Below, one piece after another: positions 23,792-32,020 of a stretch of DNA of 32,020 nucleotides. The notes under the pieces are model-generated. The model made no database searches. It saw only the letters and a program-made list of their open reading frames with translations, and was not told the origin of the DNA. Within the stretch, counting starts at the first letter, position 1; every line of letters begins with the position of its first letter. This stretch comes from Caulobacteraceae bacterium (lineage in GTDB: Bacteria; Pseudomonadota; Alphaproteobacteria; Caulobacterales; Caulobacteraceae), in NCBI GenBank assembly GCA_003164925.1, contig PLRV01000041.1:62160-94179 (forward strand). The letters are read 5' to 3'. A program made the translations under genes and the position numbers.

Positions 23792-24280
23792 ATGACGATG
23801 GTGAAGACCCAGCCTGTCTTGTTCGCATTCGAGCAGGACTTCGTGGACAGCCTGCGGTGCATTCCCATGGCGGTGCGCTTCAAGCTCGACCTGTGCGGCA
23901 TCAAGGTGTCCCTGCGCCAGTGGTCCAGGTTCACCCTAGCCGATCGATCCGAGATGCTGACCGCGCCCTGTGACACGCCCGCCCAAGTCGAACGGTATCG
24001 GCTGGACCTGATCGACCGTATCGCTCAGCGCACGGGCCAGTTGGCCGACTCCATCCCCGTCGAAGACGATCCCGCCTGGGCCGTGCTGGACCGGACGCCC
24101 GACGCATTGAGCGACTACGCCGCTTCGATCGGCATGGCGCCGCTGACGACCGAGCAATGGCGCAGCCTGACGGACCTGCAGCGTTTCGCTTTGCTCAAAC
24201 TCAGCCGTGAAGGCCACGACAACGTCAATTTCGTGCCGGCGCTGCGCGAATTCGGGCTGCCGTCGGTGTTTGTCAGTTAG
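23792..24280 (+). CDS. Nitrate reductase-associated protein (NarM-like)
   Basis: The 162-residue protein matches the nitrate-reductase-associated family known mainly from cyanobacteria. The evidence is an N-terminal block with FEQDFVDSLRCIPMAVRFKL and DLCGIKVSLRQWSRF (about residues 11-50), then a helical C-terminus. Family members sit near nitrate reductase and molybdopterin genes, and cyanobacterial NarM is needed for nitrate reductase activity. The molecular role is unknown to me. I chose ATG at 23792 because GGAG lies at 23781-23784 with 7-base spacing. An earlier ATG at 23774 lacks one. It diverges from the modA-moaE block. Confidence 0.8.
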   Translation: MTMVKTQPVLFAFEQDFVDSLRCIPMAVRFKLDLCGIKVSLRQWSRFTLADRSEMLTAPCDTPAQVERYRLDLIDRIAQRTGQLADSIPVEDDPAWAVLDRTPDALSDYAASIGMAPLTTEQWRSLTDLQRFALLKLSREGHDNVNFVPALREFGLPSVFVS

Positions 24281-24450
24281 CGGCGGCGCGTCCAGCCGCA
24301 TGGGCACCGCCGGGGCGAACTCGCCGGATGCGGCCGCAGGCTCATGCTGGCCGTGGATGCTCTCACGCTACAGCGGCTGACCTGGGAGCAGACCCGGCGG
24401 GGGTCCGAGATCTCGGGGCCGGCTGTCCCTCACGCGCTGCACATCCTGTT

Positions 24451-25143
24451 CTACGGCTTGAGCGTGGTGAAACGCTTGGCATGCACGGCGTCCTCCGCAG
24501 TGGTATGCGGCAGGGCCGCCAGCGTCAGATAGCCCTGGCGCTTCACGTCCAGGGTGGCGAAATGCCGGTCGGCCTGGTCGAGGAACTCCTTGAGAGTGAT
24601 CTTAAAGTCGAAATTGCGGTCCGCCGCTGTGACCGGCTCGGGCTCGTTGAACAGGCTGTAATAGGCCGCCCCCTCAGCGAATCTGGCGCGTGGCTGTGGT
24701 GATGGCCCTTCCCCGAAATGGGGATCGCCAGGATCGATCGACGAGGACCCCGATAAACCGCCTGGGCCCTGCACCCGGATGAATCCAGGGCTGTTGATCG
24801 AGGCGTGATCGTTGTTGAGGATCTCCGGCGCTATCCGATGCTCGTAGTAGTAGATCTCGCCAGAGGTCAGCACGCCGTCTTGATTGCGGTCGAGCACCCG
24901 AAAAAAGGCCTCGGCGTCCGCGCGGAACTCGTCGGCGTCGAGTTTGCCGTCGTGGTTCTTGTCGGCCTTGTTGAACCAGTCGACGATCGGATAGGGCGCG
25001 TCAGCCGGCGCCAGGAACGGCTCGCCGGCGGGGCTGATGAACAGGTTCTGCGATACCTCGTCGTCGGCGCGCGCCAGGGAGACAGCGGCCAACAGGACCG
25101 AGGCCGCCAGAGTCGCGGCATTCAGGATTCGGGCTCGGCTCAC
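24451..25143 (-). CDS. Exported EF-hand calcium-binding protein
   Basis: The 230-residue product has a signal peptide (about residues 1-27, ending SLARA-DDE) and four EF-hand loops. Two are good matches, at residues 61-72 (DKNHDGKLDADE) and 85-96 (DRNQDGVLTSGE). Two are weaker, at 175-186 and 199-210, the last lacking key acidic residues. It should be a periplasmic or secreted calcium-binding protein. No enzymatic domain is visible and its function is unknown. The GTG at 25143 has GGAG at 25151-25154 with 7-base spacing and starts the signal peptide. The frame is open to 25209. It converges with the NarM-like gene with 170 bp between them. Confidence 0.85.
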   Translation of the reverse strand: MSRARILNAATLAASVLLAAVSLARADDEVSQNLFISPAGEPFLAPADAPYPIVDWFNKADKNHDGKLDADEFRADAEAFFRVLDRNQDGVLTSGEIYYYEHRIAPEILNNDHASINSPGFIRVQGPGGLSGSSSIDPGDPHFGEGPSPQPRARFAEGAAYYSLFNEPEPVTAADRNFDFKITLKEFLDQADRHFATLDVKRQGYLTLAALPHTTAEDAVHAKRFTTLKP

Positions 25144-25223
25144 GGGGCGTCTCCTATGGGGCAAGGCGATCCAAGGCGGAATCGCCTTGAGTTCGAATGC
25201 CGCTTCCAAATTCTAAGTCAGGA

Positions 25224-25258
25224 GCCGGACTCAGAGTTCGCATGCGAACTCATCCGGC
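25224..25258. repeat. 18-bp perfect palindrome with outer inverted arms
   Basis: The core at 25234-25251 is a perfect palindrome, GAGTTCGCATGCGAACTC. Outside it, GCCGGA (25224-25229) and TCCGGC (25253-25258) form a second pair of inverted arms, offset by 4 and 1 bases. It lies about 90 bp upstream of the EF-hand gene's start. A dimeric repressor operator fits, as does an RNA hairpin. No T run follows, so a terminator is unlikely. Confidence 0.6.
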
Positions 25259-25534
25259 CTGGACCTCGGGACTATAGCGCGAAAACCGGCCGCCGACACC
25301 GAGCAGCCGCCAACGCCCATCTCTGGGGCTCTTGCCAGGACAATCCGGGCCGATCCCGCCCAGCGCGGGCGACCGGCGGCGTTTCGGCAAGCGATATGGA
25401 CGCCGCTGGACAACGCGACGAGCGCGAGGTTCACAGCGCGGACGGCGGCGCCAGGCAGATTTGCCGGAACAGGCCGCCAGCCTAGAGGCGGATGGCTTCT
25501 CTCGAAGCCTGAATCCGGCTCTACATATTTGAAC

Positions 25535-25587
25535 CTAGAGCACGATTCAGCGTTTAGGCGATTCCGTCTAAACCCATCGCGCTCTAG
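25535..25587. repeat. REP-like extragenic inverted repeat
   Basis: Nested inverted arms frame this 53-bp element. CTAGAGC (25535-25541) pairs with GCTCTAG (25581-25587), and GTTTAG (25552-25557) pairs with CTAAAC (25568-25573), with a 10-base loop, GCGATTCCGT. Similar GCGTTTAGNCGGAATCGCCTAAACGC-like palindromes recur between genes in alphaproteobacterial genomes, from memory and not from a search. Only one copy is seen in this window. Confidence 0.6.
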
Positions 25588-25752
25588 CGTCACTCGGCTC
25601 AGCTTGGGGGGCAACTCTTCGGCTTTGCGGTCCCGTGGCCGGTGCGCCAGCACGCGCGGACTATGAACTCGGGGATGGATCGAGCGCGGGCATGAAAATG
25701 GTCTCGGGAACAGCCGCGTGATCGTCGATGCGCGGTAGAAGAGGAAGCATCA

Positions 25753-27087
25753 ATGGCATCGGCCCCATCTAAATTTGAATCCTTTCGGCGGGAGGACGCA
25801 GGCTACGAAGCCGCGCGCCGGGCAACGTGCCGCAACGCGCATCTCCCCGACCGCTATCCCGACATCATAGTTCAGGCGGCGACCGAGGCGGACGTGGTGG
25901 CTGCGGTTCGGCTGGCCAAGACGAACAACTGGAAGGTTGGCGTGCGCTCGGGCGGCCACAGCTGGTCATGCAATCATGTGCGGGAGGGCGGCATGCTTCT
26001 CGACATATCGCGCCTCAATGCTGTCTCCGTGGACCCACAGGCGATGCGGGCCACCGCCGGCCCGGGCTGCCGGGGCAACGAACTCGACGATCTGCTCGCG
26101 AAACAGGAACTCTTTTTCCCCGTCGGCCACTGCCATGGCGTTGGCTTGGGCGGATTCCTGCTGCAGGGCGGTTTCGGTTGGTGTTCGCGCGTGCTGGGAA
26201 TGGCTTGCGAGAGCGTCCTCCAGATCGATTACGTGGATGCCGATGGCGAACTTCGCCACGCTAGCCCGGAAGAAAACGCGGATATGTACTGGGCGGCGCG
26301 CGGAGCCGGGCCAGGCTTTTGCGGTATCGTCACCAAGTTCCATCTGAGGCTGTATCCCCGCCCCGCGGTGATCGGCGCCCGGTTGGCCACCTATTCAGCC
26401 GACAAGTTTGAAGAGGTCATCCGTTGGGCGCGCGATGTCGGCCCGAACGTGCCTGACTCGGTCGAGCTCATGTTCGTGATATCGCGCTGCATACCCGGCA
26501 TCGACGGACCCGGCGTTCTGTTGATCGCGGCGGTCTTCGCCGACAGTCTGGAGCAGGCGCACCACGATCTTGCCTTCCTGGAGACCCGGCCGGGCCGCGC
26601 CGAGTTTGTCTCCCCATTCGAACAGATGGCGCTGGCGACCCTGACCAAGGAGACGATGGCCCACTATCCTGAAGATCATCGACACATAGTCGACAATATG
26701 TGGACCCACGCATCCGCGGACGAACTTCTCCCCGCCCTTCACGGCATTCTCGAAACCCTCCCGCCAGCTCCGGCCCATTTTATCTGGGTGAACTGGATGC
26801 CGAAGCTGCGCCGCCCGGAGATGGCCTTCTCGCTGGAAGACGACGTCTACATCGCCATGTATGGCTTATGGGCGAAGGACGCCGATGAAACGCGCATCTC
26901 GCAATGGGTTCGCGACGGCCTTGCAAGGCTTTCGCCCCATTCCACAGGAATTCAGTTGGCCGACGAAAACCTCGCACGCCGCCAGGCCCCTTTCATGTCC
27001 GAGGCGAACAGGGATCGGCTCGAGCGAATTCGGAGCGAACAAGATCCGGAGAGGCGCTTCCACACATACGGACGCCTGGCGGGGTAG
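25753..27087 (+). CDS. FAD-binding oxidoreductase of the berberine-bridge (VAO/PCMH) family
   Basis: The 444-residue protein has an N-terminal PCMH-type FAD domain (about 35-205) and a C-terminal substrate domain. It ends with NRDRLERIRSEQDPERRFHTYG, the usual berberine-bridge (BBE) end in which substrate-side residues occur. H69 in RSGGHSW matches the histidine that binds FAD covalently, and C127 in GHCHGVGLGG matches the second (6-S-cysteinyl) link. A bicovalent flavin is therefore likely. Such enzymes oxidise sugars, alkaloids or polyketides. The substrate here is unknown. ATG at 25753 has GAGG 8 bases upstream. No signal peptide is evident. Confidence 0.9.
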   Translation: MASAPSKFESFRREDAGYEAARRATCRNAHLPDRYPDIIVQAATEADVVAAVRLAKTNNWKVGVRSGGHSWSCNHVREGGMLLDISRLNAVSVDPQAMRATAGPGCRGNELDDLLAKQELFFPVGHCHGVGLGGFLLQGGFGWCSRVLGMACESVLQIDYVDADGELRHASPEENADMYWAARGAGPGFCGIVTKFHLRLYPRPAVIGARLATYSADKFEEVIRWARDVGPNVPDSVELMFVISRCIPGIDGPGVLLIAAVFADSLEQAHHDLAFLETRPGRAEFVSPFEQMALATLTKETMAHYPEDHRHIVDNMWTHASADELLPALHGILETLPPAPAHFIWVNWMPKLRRPEMAFSLEDDVYIAMYGLWAKDADETRISQWVRDGLARLSPHSTGIQLADENLARRQAPFMSEANRDRLERIRSEQDPERRFHTYGRLAG

Positions 27088-27090
27088 ATA

Positions 27091-27243
27091 TTGGGTTCCG
27101 TAACCTGGTCGCCGCCCGGCGTCAGGAATCCGTCCGACACCCTCAATAATCTTTTTGAAATTCCTACGCTTTTCTACGCCTTCTGCCTGTATCTGTTCGT
27201 GATCTCGCGCGTCGACGGCGTCTATGTCGCCGCAGCTTGGGTA
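27091..27243 (+). pseudogene. MAPEG family gene remnant
   Basis: The plus frame right after the oxidoreductase stop encodes a fragment with LFEIPTLFYAFCLYLFVISR followed by VDGVYVAAAW. This matches the central part of MAPEG proteins (membrane-associated eicosanoid/glutathione metabolism), where NLFE-P-LFYAL then VD-V-LAW is conserved. The first 50-60 residues and the last third of a normal MAPEG protein (about 130 residues) are missing. No proper start is present, only a TTG at 27091. Beyond about 27243 no frame keeps the similarity and the SnoaL-like gene begins on the other strand. It looks like a deletion remnant. Confidence 0.65.
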
Positions 27244-27287
27244 CGGCCCTGGAGCCTGCTCGGGGGCGCCTTCACCGGATTAGGCCG

Positions 27288-27758
27288 TTATTTGGCCGAG
27301 GCAGGACGGATGGAGGTCGGCACAGCGTCCCAATGCTCCGCCAACTGGCCATTCTCGATCCGGAACATGTTCCAGATAAAGGCTGGCTTGGTCCCGCCGG
27401 TCGCTGAGTCGGGCACTTCGCGACTGGTCACTTGGATCACCTTGTCGCCCTCGGCCATGATCGCGATCAGCTTCGCCGGCGCCAACGGGGGTCCCCCTTG
27501 CGGCCTGTTTTGGAAGACTTTAACCAAAGCCTCACGGCCGTCAGCGGCGCCTTCCTGGTGCTGGATGTAGCCTGGTGCGATGAAGCGCTCCGCGATACCG
27601 GCGATGCGCTGGGCCTGGTCGGGCTTCTCCAACTCGGCGTAGAAGTCGAGCACCAGCTTCTTGTTCGCCGCCTCCCGGGCGGTTTCATGGGCGTAGGCGG
27701 CCGTGCCGAGGCTTGCGGCCATTACGGCGCCGACGATAACGCGGATGCTTTTGATCAT
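27288..27758 (-). CDS. Exported SnoaL-like (NTF2-fold) protein
   Basis: The 156-residue product has a signal peptide (residues 1-23, ending TAAYA-HE) and an NTF2-like cone fold of the SnoaL group. Family signs are VLDFYAELEKPDQAQRIAGI, ERFIAPGYIQHQEGAADGRE and the end FRIENGQLAEHWDAVP. SnoaL-like proteins include polyketide cyclases and many of unknown role. Periplasmic export is inferred from the signal peptide. The ATG at 27758 has GGGAAGAGA just upstream. It converges on the MAPEG remnant and probably came with the same rearrangement. Confidence 0.88.
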   Translation of the reverse strand: MIKSIRVIVGAVMAASLGTAAYAHETAREAANKKLVLDFYAELEKPDQAQRIAGIAERFIAPGYIQHQEGAADGREALVKVFQNRPQGGPPLAPAKLIAIMAEGDKVIQVTSREVPDSATGGTKPAFIWNMFRIENGQLAEHWDAVPTSIRPASAK

Positions 27759-27981
27759 CGTCTCTTCCCTTTCACTGGGCTATTTCGGCTCTAGAACCAG
27801 GCCCGACTGGGCGATGTAATTGGGATCGCCGGCCGAGACAATGCGGAAGCATTGCTGGAAACGGGAATGAGAGCGTGACGCGCAGAACTAGCCTGTCCAA
27901 GTCCAGGATCGCCGCCTTCGCGGCAATGCTACGTATCATTCCATGTAGTTAACTGTTTTTATTTATAAATCTACTGCCAAG
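27759..27981. other. Intergenic region between guaA and the SnoaL-like gene
   Basis: These 223 bp follow the guaA stop and precede the SnoaL-like start, both on the minus strand. A short open minus frame at 27780-27888 ends in DPNYIAQSGLVLEPK and may be a gene remnant. A 6-bp hairpin (CAATGC-GGAA-GCATTG) lies at 27839-27854 and a 5-bp hairpin at 27911-27924. The AT-rich stretch at 27941-27980 next to the guaA stop has no proper terminator stem that I can see. Confidence 0.5.
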
Positions 27982-29540
27982 CTACTCCCACTCAATGGTT
28001 CCCGGTGGTTTTGAGGTCACGTCGTAGACGACGCGGTTCACGCCTCGCACTTCGTTGATGATGCGCGTGGCGGTCTTGGCCAGGACCGGCCAGGGGAACT
28101 CGAAGAAATCCGCCGTCATGCCGTCGGTGGATGTGACCGCGCGCAGGGCCAGCACCGATTCATAGGTGCGTGCATCCCCCATGACTCCCACTGTTTTAAC
28201 GGGAAGAAGCACGGCGAAGGCCTGCCAGATGGCGTCGTACAGGCCCGCCTTGCGGATCTCGTCGAGATAGATGGCGTCGGCCTGCTGCAGCACCGCGACC
28301 TTCTCGGGCGTGATCTCGCCGGGAATGCGGATGGCCAGGCCCGGCCCGGGGAACGGATGACGACCCACGAAGGCCGGCGGCAGGCCCAGTTCCACGCCCA
28401 GCGCCCGCACCTCGTCCTTGAACAGTTCACGCAGGGGCTCGACCAGCTTCAGCTTCATGAAGTCCGGCAGGCCGCCCACATTGTGGTGGCTCTTGATCAC
28501 GGCTGAGGGCCCGCCGCGCGCCGAGACGCTTTCCACCACGTCGGGATAGAGCGTGCCTTGGGCCAGGAACGCGGCGCCTTCGATCTTGGCGGCCTCCTTG
28601 TCGAACACCTCGATGAACAGCCGGCCGATGGTCTTGCGTTTGGTCTCGGGATCGGAAATTCCGCTAAGCTGACCCAGAAAAAGATCAGCTGCATCAACGT
28701 GAATCAGCGGAATATTATAGTGATCGCGGAACAGGGTGACCACCTGTTCGGCCTCGTTCTGGCGCAGCAGGCCGGTGTCGACGAACACGCAGGTGAGCTG
28801 CTCGCCGATGGCCTCGTGGATCAAGACCGCGGCCACCGAGGAATCCACGCCGCCCGACAGACCGCAGATCACCCGGCCCTGCCCCACCTGGGCGCGGATG
28901 CGGGCCACTTCCTCCTCGCGGAAGCGGGCCATGGTCCAGTCGCCGGAAAGGCCCGCGATGCGATGGGTGAAGTTGCGCAGGATCAGGGCGCCGCGCGGAG
29001 TGTGCGCCACCTCGGGGTGGAACTGCACGCCGTACAGCCGCCTGTTCTCGTCGGCGATGGCGGCAAAGGGCGCGCCCTTGGATATGGCGATGGCTTGGAA
29101 GCCTTCGGGGATGGCGGTGACGCGATCGCCGTGGCTCATCCACACCGGTTCACACGCCCCGATCTCGCCCAAGCCCGCGAAAAGCGGGCTGTCGCGCACG
29201 ATCTCGATCTCGGCCCGGCCAAACTCCCGATGATGGCCCGCTTCCACCCGCCCGCCGGTCTGGGCGCACATGGCCTGCTCGCCGTAGCAGATGCCCAGCA
29301 CCGGCACGCCCAGCTCGAACACGGCCTGGTCCACGCGGGGGCTTTCGTCCTCGGTCACGCTGGCGGGGCCGCCGGACAGGATCACGGCCCTGGGGGCGAA
29401 AGCGTTCAGCGACGCCGCATTCACCTTGTCGTAGGGATGGATCTCGCAATAGACGCCGCTCTCGCGCACCCGGCGGGCGATCAGCTGGGTCACCTGACTG
29501 CCGAAATCGACGATCAACAGCCGTTCGTGCGCCTGGTCGC

Positions 29541-29544
<4 letters not shown>
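27982..29544 (-). CDS. guaA: GMP synthase (glutamine-hydrolysing)
   Basis: GuaA makes GMP from XMP, ATP and glutamine. The 520-residue protein has an N-terminal class I glutamine amidotransferase domain (C86 in GICYGEQ, H176 and E178 in QFHPE), an ATP-pyrophosphatase PP-loop SGGVDSS at 230-236, and the C-terminal dimerisation domain ending GTIEWE. It is of standard length. The ATG at 29544 overlaps the rsmB stop by 4 bases and has GAGAGGA upstream. It is the last gene of guaB-rsmB-guaA. Confidence 0.97.

Positions 29545-32020
<2,476 letters not shown>

Larger units (their letters stand above)
25144..25752. other. Gene-free region of about 610 bp with two inverted repeats
   Basis: I find no convincing gene here. 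The open frames lack recognisable motifs and carry no good start. The region holds an 18-bp perfect palindrome at 25234-25251 and a REP-like inverted repeat at 25535-25587, described separately. It should also contain the divergent promoters of the EF-hand gene and of the FAD oxidoreductase gene. The latter has a GAGG-type Shine-Dalgarno sequence at 25741-25744. Confidence 0.6.

Noticed and set aside
24405-24416. 12-bp palindrome CCGAGATCTCGG between the NarM-like and EF-hand genes
   Set aside because: A 12-bp palindrome in GC-rich DNA is not rare, there is no T run for a terminator, and it is not at a promoter.
24805-25485. 226-residue plus frame across the EF-hand gene and the gap
   Set aside because: The first half is antisense to the EF-hand gene and the second half is low-complexity Arg/Gly-rich. 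No start signal or homology.
25231-25653. 140-residue minus frame in the gene-free region
   Set aside because: It runs through both palindromic elements and shows no recognisable domain, so it is more likely non-coding.

Overview
The window looks like chromosomal DNA of a GC-rich alphaproteobacterium, most likely a member of the Caulobacterales (Caulobacter or Phenylobacterium type). This rests on gene order and protein character (rpsR-rplI-dnaB, alr-radA-cvpA-purF-SDR, yfgM-bamB-der, guaB-rsmB-guaA), not on a database comparison. About two thirds of the window is core housekeeping DNA. Two or three stretches look accessory or scarred.

Layout. 1-716: the end of rpsR, then rplI and a strong intrinsic terminator. 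813-2294: dnaB. 2347-4284: a small accessory patch between dnaB and alr, with an AT-rich FkbM-type methyltransferase gene, a small membrane protein and a RelE/HTH toxin-antitoxin pair. 4363-9789 (+): alr, radA, cvpA, purF and an SDR oxidoreductase. 9796-15568 (-): der, bamB and a YfgM-like gene (outer-membrane assembly and ribosome biogenesis), then panB and purU.

15711-23545 (-): one long molybdenum block, transcribed modA-modB-modC-moeA-moaA-moaC-mobA-moaD and then a single gene that fuses MoaE, MoeB and a rhodanese domain. Most junctions overlap or are only a few bases apart. Facing it at 23792-24280 (+) is a homologue of the nitrate-reductase-associated (NarM-like) family, so this cluster probably supplies molybdopterin cofactor to an assimilatory nitrate reductase encoded outside the window. 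No MogA/MoaB and no molybdoenzyme is visible here. The triple fusion would combine the large subunit of molybdopterin synthase, the enzyme that adenylates MoaD, and a sulfur donor domain in one chain, with the MoaD gene overlapping its start.

24451-25143 (-) encodes an exported EF-hand protein. It is followed by about 610 bp without a gene that contains an 18-bp perfect palindrome and a 53-bp REP-like inverted repeat. 25753-27087 (+) is a berberine-bridge-type FAD oxidoreductase, followed directly by a MAPEG gene remnant and by a secreted SnoaL-like protein on the other strand. 27982-32020 (-) is the guanine nucleotide operon guaB-rsmB-guaA, with 4-base overlaps; guaB runs off the window end.

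The points most worth a second look are the MoaE-MoeB-rhodanese fusion and its nitrate-linked cluster, the unusual basic repeat tail on Der, the palindromes at 25.2-25.6 kb, and the small accessory patch beside dnaB.
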